From assembly GCA_021613335.1 (NCBI GenBank), contig JAJTWR010000326.1, forward strand, positions 342,001 to 406,000: DNA of 64,000 bases, read 5' to 3'. The notes beneath the pieces were generated by a model. It saw only the letters and a program-made list of their open reading frames with translations, ran no database searches and was not told the origin of the DNA. The stretch's first letter is position 1. Each line of letters opens with the position of its first letter. This document shows positions 28,260 to 41,475 of the stretch, one piece after another. The stretch is from Whitmania pigra (Eukaryota; Annelida; Clitellata; Hirudinida; Haemopidae). The translations under genes were made by a program, and so were the position numbers.

Positions 28260-29160
28260 CCAAAGTGTTCAGATCTGCTTTTGGTCATGACTCGTTACGG
28301 CTCGTCACGACTGGTTACGACTCTTTACAGCTCGCCATGACTCTTTACGAATCTTTATATCTTCTCAGGACTCTTTACGAATCTTTATTTCTTCTCAGGA
28401 CTCTTTACGAATCTTTATATCTTCTCAGGACTCTTTACGAATCTTTATATCTTCTCATGACTCTTTACGAATCTTTATATCTTCTCATGACTCTTTACGA
28501 ATCTTTATTTCTTCTCATGACTCTTTACGAATCTTTATTTCTTCTCATGACTCTTTACGAATCTTTATTTCTTCTCAGGACTCTTTACGAATCTTTATTT
28601 CTTCTCATGACTCTTTACGAATCTTTATTTCTTCTCAGGACTCTTTACGAATCTTTATTTCTTCTCAGGACTCTTTACGAATCTTTATTTCTTCTCAGGA
28701 CTCTTTACGAATCTTTATATCTTCTCAGGACTCTTTACGAATCTTTATATCTTCTCATGACTCTTTACGAATCTTTATATCTTCTCATGACTCTTTACGA
28801 ATCTTTATATCTTCTCATGACTCTTTACGAATCTTTAAATCTTCTCAGGACTCTTTACGAATCTTTATTTCTTCTCAGGACTCTTTACGAATCTTTATAT
28901 CTTCTCAGGACTCTTTACGAATCTTTATTTCTTCTCAGGACTCTTTACGAATCTTTATTTCTTCTCAGGACTCTTTACGAATCTTTATTTCTTCTCAGGA
29001 CTCTTTACGAATCTTTATTTCTTCTCAGGACTCTTTACGAAACTTTATTTCTTCTCAGGACTCTTTACGAATCTTTATTTCTTCTCAGGACTCTTTACGA
29101 ATCTTTATTTCTTCTCAGGACTCTTTACGAATCTTTATTTCTTCTCAGGACTCGTTAAGA
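28260..29160. repeat. 30-bp minisatellite, about 27 units
   Basis: The unit is gactctttacgaatctttat followed by ttcttctcag, with two common variable positions (a/t at base 20 and g/t near the end). It is repeated head to tail from about 28340 to 29150. The left flank contains related, more diverged units (gactcgttacggctcgtcac; gactggttacgactctttac), suggesting growth from a shorter degenerate unit. Because 30 is divisible by three, one plus frame stays open for 313 codons (28217-29158) with a 10-residue repeat (TLYESLFLLR). That frame shows no signal peptide, domain or codon bias and is not called as a gene. Confidence 0.93.
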
Positions 29161-31750
29161 ACCGTTTTGACTCTCCATGGTCCGATTTGATAGTTACGAC
29201 TGATCAGAAAAATAAATTCCCTTTTTTGGGGCGAGGCGAAATCTCGTCTTTGTTAATAAAGTTTCTTTCTCATACCGGCTAACTGTGTGCGTATTTTATT
29301 AATATCCATTTCATGACTAGAAACTAACTGTATCGCCTACATAACAGTTAATCTATTCACTACCCGAGTCAAGAAGAAAAGTAGTAATACAAAAAAGATA
29401 GAGGAATTTCTTGTAAGTGAAAGAAATGTGCTTGAGAATTACAATGTATACAAACTAATTTATATTGAAAAGTTTTTTTAATTAATAAAACATTTTCATA
29501 ACAAACTAGTCAAAATTAATAATTTTGTCATAGATGAAGTTTAGATTAGTTCCGTCTCGACTCGTCAAATAGATGGTCAAACAGTGACCGACAGCCTATG
29601 CCTAATAAAATCTTCTGTTTCTGTCAAGAAAATCATCATTCAGGTTCTTCAATTCTTATGCAATGAGTTAAAGTTTCTGGTCTCATTATATTTCTTGCCT
29701 TGCTGAGTATCCTGGTCACAAAAGTTCGTAAAGGATCTCTCTATTGAAGCAGTTGTTGCAAGAACAACAAGAAGGATTTCAGCGCATAGTCTTCCCATCA
29801 ACAATTAGCTTTTTTCCAGTAATGTCTAACAGCCTCTGAACTGCCATACTAGATCTCCTTAGTAAGGAGTCCTTACCATAAGGAAGTTGAGTTTTTAACA
29901 GTGTGTGCGCCATGCACGGCATACGTCTGAAGACGACAGGAGACTCCAATAGTGAATATTCCCCATCACTGTCATCATATTCTCCATCAATTTCATTTTC
30001 TGCAGTTGCTTCGTCATTGGTTATGCCATTTTCAGCATCCAAAACTGCCTCCTCATGAATTAACCTAGCAACCATCACCATATTTGCTCCATTGTCTGTA
30101 ACTAGCATTAGCATCTTACTGATTGCCAGGCCCATTGACTAAGTTCATCTGTTACATCTTCCTTCAGCATATCACCAGAGTGAGGGTGCTTGATTTGCTT
30201 GATATTGAGGACCACATGCCTACAGATCGCAGCAGTGGAATCATAAAAAGCTGAAATCTCGAGTTTTGATGAGGAAAAGCTTTACTTAGTCCACTCATCA
30301 AGACAAACAGCGACACACAGGGCTTTCACGTTTACGTCGAGATAATTGCTTTATTATACTAGCCATTTCTTAACATAACTGAGAGAGTATAAAAACGAAC
30401 GAAAAAGGGAAGTAGTGGTGCGCAACTTGAAAAAAACTGTGTTTGAATAATCACATAATTTTATGTAAAAATAATGAAAATTTTCAAAAACTATGGAAAT
30501 TGATGCAAAATCTTTCAAGTTTCTATAAAGTTTTTAGTTATCATTTTTATTTATATATAGTTTAAGTTTTAACAATTTGAATAAATTCTATATAAGTTTT
30601 ATTGCGATCATTCTAGTTTCAAGTTTTAGTTTCAATTATGGGAATAACGCTGATTCGTAGGCGTTCACTGATTGGTCATTTTTGTTGACCACTCGTTGTT
30701 TACCAATATCTATAAGGAAAGCTATATTATATAGTATATTCTGAACATCAAGATTCTTTAGCTTATACAGAAATAATAAATAATAATAAAAAGTTGAACT
30801 AATATTGTACGCAATAGATGTTATATTACTTTGCGAATTCTAGAGGCTCAAGATTTTTGTACAGGTTTTATTCCAAATGTTTTAAAATTCCCCCTCAAAT
30901 GAAGACATAAGAATATTTGAAACAACAACAACAACAATGCGGGGCACAACCTAAGCACCTGTTGTTTGAGATGATTGACCCACAGATATCAACATTGCAC
31001 ATCCACAAACCTTGACTTAAAAGCAATAATTATATATTACACTGAAAGAATGACTAATGTGAAACTCAATCATGACGGTGACCATGATGATGATGATGGA
31101 AGTTGTAAAGTCAATTTTAATTAAGAAAATAGTATAAATTCCTGTAATACCTTCACATGTAATTGTAAAAGCATTTAAATATACAAATTAGCAATAATAA
31201 AAATAACTTTAGCAACAATAATACGAGCACTAATCCCACTCTGTTGCAGGAAATGGTTCAAATCGCTTCAATCCAAATCACCTTGAAATTTGAAGACTGT
31301 AAAAACCATTCAACAACTTGCAACAACAAAAATAATAAAAAATCAAATAAAAATAAATTGCCCCCTCAAAGCTTAGCAACACTTTCAAACAAACGCAACA
31401 TTGATTCAAACATTTCAATTTCATTTCAAAAACAGAAGAACGAATGCAAGTAAAAGTTCTGCTTGTTAGTATTAGTTAATTTACTAATCAATTTATTAAT
31501 TAATTAACGACAAAAAAATACGGTCGACGCTGCTGTGCTGAAAACGACTGAAGATGCAGTCGAAATAGCATGCCAACTGACATTTCCAAATCGCGAATGT
31601 TTGAACTCGAACAGAGATTAAGAGTTGATTGGCTTCAGTAATTTGAAGACGAACATTTTAAAAAAGACAATAAATTCAATAATTTAAAATAAACGTAGAT
31701 GCCAATGGACTGAAGTATGGCAAATGATGAAGGTCGAGCATTTGTTTGAC
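29161..31750. other. Intergenic with a hAT relic; otherwise nothing recognised
   Basis: Apart from the hAT transposase remnant listed separately, this stretch is AT-rich. A less AT-rich block at 29220-29330 (ggggcgaggcgaaatctcg) has no recognised identity. The right end should contain the OSBPL9-like 3' UTR. Confidence 0.5.
29779..30135 (-). pseudogene. hAT transposase fragment
   Basis: A 118-codon minus-strand remnant containing MLVTDNGANMVMVARL, the hAT block with the catalytic Asp. An acidic stretch follows (ENEIDGEYDDSDGEYS), then RRMPCMAHTLL, the C-x2-H block of hAT enzymes, and ITGKKLIVDGKTM. Order and spacing match the central part of hAT transposases. No start, termini or target duplication were found, so it is a degraded fragment. 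Confidence 0.8.
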
Positions 31751-34700
31751 TCAATTGGTGTTGGAATGTGCAAACGTGTAGCTGTCCATGAATTTGCCGT
31801 CGATACGATTCACAAGAGGCTTGTCGAAAACCCAGTGAGCACCAACCTCGTGAAACAACTGCAATCAATCAATCAATTAATTAATTACGGACAATCAATA
31901 GATGGAATGGTGTTAAACTAATGAATTAATAAAGTAGCTAAGGATTAAAAGTTGAATAGGTTACTAATGATAATAATGGTTATGCAATCACCTTGGTTTC
32001 ATATTTCTCCCCAGTTTCTTTCCTCATCTTTGCTTCATCCCTCTGCAACTGCTCCAACCTGCACTTGTGTTCTGTGGCCTTCTCAATGTTCTTCAACTTC
32101 AAATAATGTGTCACATTTCTCCACAACCTGTATCAATTTCAATTGAATCTCAACTTCCCTTAACAAACTTAGTTGTCCTGGTATTTGGTTGGTCTTTTGG
32201 TTTTTGAGTTGATTTGTATTTCACCAATTAAATAATTATTTAATTACTGAATACTGATAAAATGTCAAAAGCTAAATGTTAAAACATTTCTTCTTTGATG
32301 ACAACGTAAAAAACTAAAGATTATATAATTATTGTTAAATCAAGGATTTAATCACAGTGTAATGAATGCAGAAATAAAACTTAAAAGCAGAAAAAGTTCA
32401 AAGGTCACCAACCTCCTGGACTCGTGGGGCTCCTGTTGGTCGATCGGCTTCACCTGCTTCTTGATGATCGGGATTGTCTTCGTGTCGAGGAACAACTCGT
32501 TCTGGTTCTGAGGAAGCAGTAGTCATTGCATTGTTTCAATGTCCCACCAAATATCATTTCTAACAGTTGCAAATCATGTGTTCAAACTGTCCCAGTACCA
32601 TTACCATCATCATAGCATCACAGACATCATTAGAATTGTGACTTTGTGGCAATCATCATCATCAGTATCACAGATAAGATTCCCTGCTGAACTGAACTGA
32701 AACTCACTCCCATCTTGATGTACATGGTTCCATTCCATTCTCCCCTGATCGTTGCGAATGGTTTTTTGTCGTTCGCTCCGAAGAGGTCGACCGTCACCTG
32801 GTCTTTCTTGCCTCCGTAAAATGGCTGCATGTGAAACAATATAAAAATTAGTCTAAAAACTTAGAATTTGAGAATATTAGATAATTTTATTTCACGTAAT
32901 TTCAAGGTGCTTATTGTTTATTTCTGAGTCCTTATTTCTCTAATAGTTATAATGTTTCTTTTTCTCTTTTACAAAGAGAAACAATATAATTATTATCAGT
33001 ACATGTGGAAAGCGAAACTGAGAAGAAGTAAAAATTAATCTAAATTGTCATCTAAGAAACATGGAAATGGTTTTCAAAGTGAAACAAAAGCATGTTTCTC
33101 TTGATCAACCATCATCAATAAATAACCTTCAATAAATTGTTGATCAATTAAAAAGATTATAAACTGCTATAACATGCCGTTCAGAAAGATAAGGCACTAA
33201 CTTTAGTCGATAAACACAGATAAACAAAAAAAAGACCCACTTTTGTGAGAAATTCAATTTGAGCGCTGTAGCCTGTCTTGGCACAAGAGAGAGTTATTTT
33301 GCCACCCAACTCCATCCACGGAACAGTGAGGATTGATCTGAATAAAAATATAAGAATTAATCTCAAATTAATCTCATTTACAGAATGTTTTCCTAATTAA
33401 ATAGCAGTTAAATAAATGTAAATGACTTTAATAAATCACATCATATCTTTCTGTTATCTCACATCAGTTTATTATTATTATGTATGCAGGGATTGTAGCC
33501 CTTCACCAATTCCCAAGATCACTAGTTGCGATGTTCGAATGGAATCATATAGTCACACATCTGTGACTCCACAAATGCACGTGTGTCATGACACACCAAC
33601 CAATGAATGAATGAACAATGTAGAAATGCACTAGATATGGTCTCATCTCAGTGCAAATGCAACAACTGTCACAGCTGATAAATAATCAGTTGATTAACTA
33701 TTTTTAACTTCTCCAACCTTCCGTATCCATTGGGAAAGGTGACTATGTAGTCTTCATCGTGGTCGAGTACTGAGATGACAGCCTGACCGATCATGTGGAC
33801 TCCCACAGACAGACCCAAGAACTTGGATTTTGTCCATATGTAGCCGTTTATTGATATCCTCTTGTTGTAGCACTCGGCATAAAAGGCTGATACTGGATAG
33901 AAAAATGTAAATCGAATGAGGATTTCTTGTCATTGCAGTAATCATCATCACCATCATCATTACTTACTTGGTGGATGGTGTGAAACCTGCTCAGCCACAA
34001 AGGACAAGTTGTTTTTAGAACACCATGGGATTGGACCATCGTTGTTTAATTCCTTAGTAATAAATTAGAAGTATTAAACAGGTAATAAATAAAACATTAA
34101 TAACAATAACACATTTATAATACATCAAATAGACTTTAATTAAGTTTATAAACGACAGTAAATAAATAAAACATAGCAGAAGGAAAGCAAGTCCAAGTTA
34201 GTTTGAGTTAAAACTCCATGTTCAAAATGACCAAAAGCAAACAAATGCCACTGCAAGTCATGTTCACAACACAGCTTATTATTACTATTATTATTCTTAC
34301 CAATTATTATTATTATTATTATTATGTTATCAACTAACCTTGTCAAATTGCTTCGTTTGAGTTGTCTGAGGCAGGTCGTAGAAGCACTTGAAGCACTCCC
34401 CCAGGATGGGGTTGTAGGGCTTCTTTGCGACCCCACTCTTCTTACCCGCGTGAAATGCCGACAAGTACCATTTCACAGCCTGCATGAAGCGATCTTTCGG
34501 TGTAACCTGATCAGCTATGCTGTGGAGTGTAAGTTGTGCACGTTTAATTCATTTTATTTTTTAAAAGATTAATTTTTTTATCACTTGTTGTAAATTGTAA
34601 AGTTGGATACACTAAATGTTTAGGTTCTAAGCATAAAAGTAATTAATTCTAAATGATTAACAATGAATTCTTATCACAACAGTGACAATGATAAATGTGA

Positions 34701-37700
34701 CACAAGCCATTAACTAAATCCAATTGCTTCTGCCTGAGATTGTTCATGATATTAGCAAATTAGACAGTCAACCAAGATGGAGTCTCATTAAATAACTATA
34801 TCAAGCATGTTTTATATCCAGGTAATAAATCCTAAAGGTAATATAATCATCATCACCATCATCATCATCATCGACTACTCATAATAAAATGCTCAAAATA
34901 ACATTCTAATGAAATACTTTCACAATAATGTGTGATGCAGATGTGAAGCAGTGTTCTAATAGCTATGACGCAATCAAATTTTGATAGCGATGATGATGAT
35001 GCTGTTGATGTCATCAGCCTTGATAATGAAAATGTTAATGAAAGCTTGTGAAACCAGCTTGAGAATAATTCACTCTAATCAGTACAAACTCATAACAACA
35101 TTCAGAAGAATGCTGTAAATAGAACAAAAAAATTGCACAAAAACAATAAACAGACAAGAAGGTTCAAATCAAATCCTCTAAGATCAGCCTATGGGAAAAT
35201 GAAATGAGAATGAAATTATCACCAATTATCACCTGACGAACAGATCGGGATGCGACATGAAGTCAGAGTACATTTCCAAGAGAGATCTCCTTTCCAGAAT
35301 GAAGGTCGGAAGGGTCACCTTGGTGAGGTCCATGCCGATGTGCAGTTGGCTCAACAGGTGGGTTAGGAGGCTCCCGTGGTTTGCCATGGATTCGACTGAT
35401 TTATTTAAGCGACAATGTCATCAAGTGATAAGTCATGAGTAGATAAATGGATGAATAAGTGGATGGACAAAAATAAAAAATAACAATTAATATCCAAATG
35501 AATATGTAACTCAATAAAATGCCATTTGTTTCACTGACATCCTTCTTCGTCATCTTCATTATCGTCGTCGTAGTCTGAAAGAGGTACATGTTTAGTATTT
35601 TAGCGAACATTTAACAGAACTAATTATCTAGTTATAGCCATCGACAAAGCAGTGGAACCTTTTGCATCGGAAGCTTTTGCGCCGACAACCTTCGGAGGAG
35701 ACTTGCCTTTATCCGAGCTGGTCTCTCTGAAGTATCAAATTCAAACATGTTCATTGTTATGATATTAAATGATATCACAAATAAATAATAATTGAATGAA
35801 TGGATGAATAGGTGGATGAATGAATGAGTGGATAGATGATATTTGAATACATCACCAACAACTGATTAACCAGTTAATTAATTTACTAATTCAAAATGGT
35901 CAGTGCTCTCACCAACTAAATAAGAAATAGCTAATCTACATAAACATAATTGAGTAGAGAATTGTGCTTTTACAATGTCTGTACTAGAAAAATTTGCCTA
36001 AAGGTAATGTAATCACCAGCTGTTATCAGGATCTAAATAAATTGCCTCTCACTTGATCATTTCATAATTTGCACATTTAGAGTTGTAAGTAAATCCATTA
36101 AATAATTTTCCAGAGATAAACTCATTTCCAAAAAACAGATTTTGACTACGAAACAATAAATGGCAAGGATCAAAACACAGAATAACCCTGTTATGTAAGT
36201 ATTCTACACAAGTACACATTGCGTAAGTTATTCTGACAAACAACTCTTTAAGCCATAACAGTTATTTTTAGAACTCCACTCAGTAAGGCCTGCCTCTGAA
36301 GCAACAGCTCCTCCCTTTTTGATGCCTTATTAGGTGGGCATGATTTGCCATGGCAATCACTAATTCGTTGACAAAAACAACCCGAGGGAATTTATGATGT
36401 TAATGGTTAAAAAATGGTCCAAAACACCAAAGAAATGAAATAGAACTTATCAGAAGAAAATCTACATGTGCAGCTCTGCATTGTGACATGCATCACATTA
36501 CAAAACATTCACAGGAAATACAGTTAGCATTGTAATTGAATATTAACACAAAATATAATAAGCATAACAAATATTAATACAAATAAAATGGAAACATTTT
36601 GAATGATCTGACTTATTTTGGTATCAATTTGGAGCACTAAACAGCATCTGACATCACAAAAAAGAAATCACAAAATAAGACCAACCTTGTTTCATCTTCT
36701 GCATCAAAGTATCGATCATCATCATCATCACTGGATGAGAATGATTCATCGGGGATCTCGTCCTGCACAAGGTTCGGATCCCTCGTGACTTTGGGAAAAG
36801 CCTCCTGACAAGTCACATCTGAAATCAGTTAAAAAATAACAGTTAACAAATAACAACTAATAAATATCAAGTAACAAATAACAAATAATAAATAGCAAGT
36901 AACAGTTAACAAATAACAGTTAATAAGAAAATAACAAGTGAAAGTCATTTCAACCAAATTATTTAAATGCTTTCCAAATCTTGCAATTAAAATATTTAAT
37001 GACAAGATAAACATGAGCCTCTTTGTAAATATAAAAAATTAAATTTGTTTTATTTAAAAGACAAAAGCAAAATAATAAATTAATAAAAGATTTAAAATAA
37101 AGTGAAACTCTAAGTACCAAAACAACTTTGTCACCGAAATAATTAAATCACAAAATGGTTAAAAACTAGATCAGTTGATCAATCACAAACACTACTCCGA
37201 TAAACATTTAAAAAATGAAACTAATTTTTCTAAATGCGTTTCAAACGAACAATCTTAAACAAATATGGACGAATGCAATGATTCGCATTCGAAAGAAAAA
37301 CTCAAAATCAATTCACAACCTTGGAAGTCATCCGATGGTGTGAGAAGGTTTGGAAGAGAGTTACTGAGCGTGTTTAAATTTGTTTGACTCAGTGGTTGCA
37401 GATGGTGGTGATGGTGATGATGCTGGTCGATATTCTGTTGATTTTCAACCACGTAGGAGTCGACCAAGCACTCGGCCGACCTGTGGATTGAGACCTCTGA
37501 AGAATGAACAATCAATTATTTAATTATAACCTTAATTACATTAACAATCAATTATTTAATTATAACCTTAATTACATTAACATAAATTATTTAATTATAA
37601 CCTTAATTACATTAACATAAATTATTTAATTATAACCTTAATTACATTAACATCAATTTAATTATAACCTTAATTACATTAGCATCAATTATTTAATTAT

Positions 37701-40700
37701 AACCTTAATTACATTAACATCAATTATTTAATTATAACCTTAACTACATTAACATCAATTATTTAATTATAAGCTCAATTATGTTAACATCAATTATTTA
37801 ATTATAAGCTTAATTACGTTAACATCAAGGACAAAACTGTGTGAAAAAATTGTGTGATAACATTAAAACTAATCTGTGGTGATGGTAGTGATTAGCATTG
37901 ATTTTAAATCTAAATCATATTCCAAACAATCATGAAAGGAACATTAGAAATCCCACAAAACCATTGATTTCACATCACAATAAACAAATTTACAGAAAAG
38001 GTGAATTCAAGCACCTATCCACCAAACGAATGTTAAATGTATTTTTTAAAATCATTTAAGCAGCAAATGCAAACAACCAAACTTAGGAGCCAATAACCAT
38101 CTGACCTAATAATAACCACCTGTTGACCTAATAATGACCACCTGCTGACATGATAATGACCACCTGCTGACCTAATAATGACCATCTGCTGACCTAATAA
38201 TAACCACCTGCTGACCTAATAATAACCACCTGCTGACCTAATAATAACCATTTGACCTAATAATAACCACCTGACATAATTCCATTGATGGAAGTTTCAA
38301 CAGGAGCAGAAAAGTTGTTGAAAGTCGACGAAAGAGTCGCTGAAACTGCGGTCTTGTCGTTGTTAGTTTTTGAATTTGCAGGAGAACTGAAGAGGTCCTC
38401 TGTTTGTGGTGTCGTGCTTGGAGTGTTTACGTGCATAATGTTGTGCTACAAAAAAATTTAGTTAATAGTAAATTTAATATAAAACCAAACAAGCTTAAAT
38501 AAAACATATACAGAGCAACTCTAAATTTGTAATTGCTTTGAATGAATATTGCAAAAGATATATGAAAAGTTCAGAAGTTCAATTTAAAAAATCAATCACT
38601 TGAACATCAGAAATAGCAATTAACCAGAAGCAATGGCCAAAATTAAACTCCAATCAAACATTATCTCCCACAAATCGATGAGCAACTTCATCAACCAATG
38701 AGGAAAGAACTTGTGTTAATTGTAAACGTGTTGTTGCCAACATCCAACAACCAAAATGTTTAATTTAAATAAGGTAATAGTAATTTAATTTAAGTAATCC
38801 TAAAAGCTAAATGGACTACCTGTCCACCTTTGGCTCCACAACAACAGGTAAGATGATGATAATAGACACAAAACATAGATATTATTAATAACAACATGTT
38901 GTTGTAAACATATGATTTTATTCATATTTTGTATTAACATATTAAATAACAAATAGTAATAAAATAATTAGAACACAATTGTGAAATAATAAAAATTATG
39001 AAAATAAATTTAATTTCTCTTTCAAATCCACAGGTCAATGTTTTTCAATTCCTTAGAACCATTAAAACCTCTGACACTGTACATAAAGCACCAGACCCAA
39101 AATAACTTTTATTATTATTATTAACATGATTTATTTATTAACATTCAACAGAGGATATGCATTTCCTCATAAAAGTTATTTTTCAAAAACATGTTGCATT
39201 TGCAAGGAAAGGAGGAAACGTCGATGAACGCAAAGATACAAAAGTCAGAAATGTCGATGAACGCATCAAAACAATAACGCCTTTGAGTTAGCATCTAAAA
39301 ATTCATCCAAGTTGAATGTCATCATCGATATGCATAATGCATCTTCATCACAACAGTTTGTTTGTATTTGGATCATATGGATTATATGAAATATAAAAGA
39401 AATTAAAATTAATTATTGAAAGATAATGCCACCCACCTTGGATATCTGGAGGAAGACTATAGTCTGCTTGATTGATTCGACCATCACCTGGAAACATTCA
39501 TTACAATCTAATTGATTAACAACAAATAACAAGAAAAAACAGTGGCTTACAACCAACTAATTGCAGTTGTAACTAAAAATACTAATATTCAATATAATAT
39601 ATGTAATGATAATGTACAAGTATGTTCAATAATATGTTATATTTAATTAGTATAAATATATTGTTACTTGTTACTTTTGTACTTAGCTAGGATATATGTA
39701 CTACAGTAATACAAATAATTAATTAATTAATTAATTAATATTTTTATTATGTTCAAAGCCAAATAGCTAAACAAATTTATCACAAAAATCAAATGAAATA
39801 ATGACAATGGAAGTGCCATATCATTTTTATGTTAACACATTTATCAGTTACAGCTTTTAAGGCGTCACAAAAATCAATCGCACGATTAGGCAAACATCGA
39901 CAGAACACAACACAAAACAAGAACAGAACGAATCCACCCGATGAATCATCCATCGCTATAAACAGTCACAAACATTTATCATTACAAAAATAATAAAATG
40001 TATACATTCATAAACATTTATAAATGTTATTGTATTGCATTTTATTATTGTTATTGTCATTATTTTATTGCATAAATGTTAATGTATTGCATTATTATTG
40101 TTATTTTATTGTATATTTATAAAAGTAAATGTTGGCATGCCCACCTCAGCAGATGTTTTCAGTGAAATGAACTTCTCTTTCAGTGATTCCTCGGATGTTG
40201 TGAAAGAAATTATTCTCCTTTGCAAGTCCTGATGAAATCAACCAAACATCCACATTAATTAACTGAACATCCACACTATTATTATTATTATTATTCAACT
40301 CCATACATATCATTAAGATCATTTATGGAATATTTCTAGCAAATAAAGGATATTAAATGAAATATTAATCTTATATTTCAATCAAGTTTTCTAAGATTTG
40401 AAAATGCCACAAAGAAAATAATATGTTTGAATTAAATAAATAAATACATTCAAATAATTAAAGCTTAAAAATTAAATTAAATTATTCAAATTAGATCAGA
40501 TGCTACTGCTTATAAACATTAAAGTTATAAATTATTGAAAATTAGCTTATAATCCTAATAAATAATCTTAATAAATAAAAGCTCTGGAATCAATAATACC
40601 AACTTGTACTTGTTCAATGAGAATCTTCAAATAGGCATCAGCCTCTGCCAACTTCCTATCAAAATCTGACATGCTTGTACTCAATGGACTGCCAAGGTTG

Positions 40701-41475
40701 TGAGCCTAAAAAGGATAGAAATTAATATTATGATTAATAATTAATGTTATCTTTATCAGTAATCTTCATTAATCAAAATTACCCTCAATTCTTTTAAAGG
40801 CATAGGAAGCATTTCAAATCTCAAAGAACCCACTTAACTTAATTTTCTTAATCATATTTTATTTTAGATAATTCAAAATGCTCACAAAATATTGTAGTCT
40901 CGGTTGCGATACTTTCATTATGACCGATTCTAAACAGTTGATCCACTGCTCCTTCTCATCCAAATGTTTGGCTAAATTTAAATTTAGTATCCAATCTTTA
41001 TCAAGATTTCTCATAATTTTAAACGTTTTCAAATCTCCAGACTATTATCAATCTCAAAAGAATTATCTCAAACCTTGAAAATGAAAAGTCTTTTGATCAA
41101 CTGTTATTGTGAAAGTACTATCATCTTCATCATCAATTCCTATGACTGCACCCTAGAATAGAATTCATGGCTATTTAATCTAGATACAGTCCATGAAGCT
41201 AAAGTAAAATTAGCATACTTGAAGTCTCACACATCCCCTTCTTTCACCTCTCATGCGCTTTTCCCTAGACTAAATTTAAGTCACGTAAATGTGAACGAAC
41301 CCATGAAAACAATTTTCACTATTATAACTTTGTGATCGCATTAGAAATAAGGGCAAACCGTATAGTAAGACAGAAGTCCAACGTTGTCATCTAAGACGAA
41401 CCAACGGTATTGCCAGCCCTTCATCATATTAGTCCACTTACTCAGTGGGCCTTCAATCACACAAATCCCCGTCAT
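31751..41475 (-). CDS. OSBPL9: Oxysterol-binding-protein-related protein 9-like (PH + ORD), complete
   Basis: Twenty-one exons sum to 2316 nt (771 residues): 41475-41359, 41269-41219, 41152-41074, 40971-40886, 40705-40604, 40228-40145, 39487-39437, 38445-38271, 37496-37320, 36818-36686, 35726-35659, 35574-35539, 35395-35233, 34519-34339, 34052-33968, 33892-33718, 33337-33241, 32824-32708, 32507-32413, 32127-31992 and 31858-31751. The PH domain covers exons 1-4 ([38 protein letters not shown]). A coiled coil follows ([18 protein letters not shown]), then a low-complexity linker with seven histidines and an acidic run. The C-terminal lipid-transfer domain carries the family signature [36 protein letters not shown] and [13 protein letters not shown]. 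It ends in a basic helix and [15 protein letters not shown]. Such proteins move sterol or PI4P at membrane contact sites. Paralogues 10/11 are less likely given the PH match to ORP9. Confidence 0.96.
37505..37830. repeat. Tandem repeat, unit about 35 bp, in an OSBPL9 intron
   Basis: About nine head-to-tail copies of caattatttaattataacc joined to ttaattacattaa, starting just above (minus sense) the His-rich exon. Units vary mainly by short deletions (catcaattta) and by c/g changes in the last copies (aagctcaatt). Confidence 0.9.
38085..38272. repeat. Tandem repeat, unit about 22 bp, in an OSBPL9 intron
   Basis: Seven to nine copies of aataataaccacctgctgac and variants (aataatgaccatctgctgac). 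The array runs straight into the donor site of the exon ending at 38271, so the last repeat unit supplies the GTGGTTATTA donor (minus sense). Confidence 0.85.

Noticed and set aside
28340..29150. CRISPR-like array of 30-bp repeats
   Set aside because: Units are contiguous with no unique spacers, and the genome is eukaryotic.
28217..29158. 313-codon repeat protein
   Set aside because: The frame is open only because the 30-bp unit is divisible by three; no domain, signal peptide or flanking splice context.
35257..35442. Plus-strand frame with [17 protein letters not shown]
   Set aside because: Antisense of the OSBPL9-like exon encoding the [17 protein letters not shown] block.
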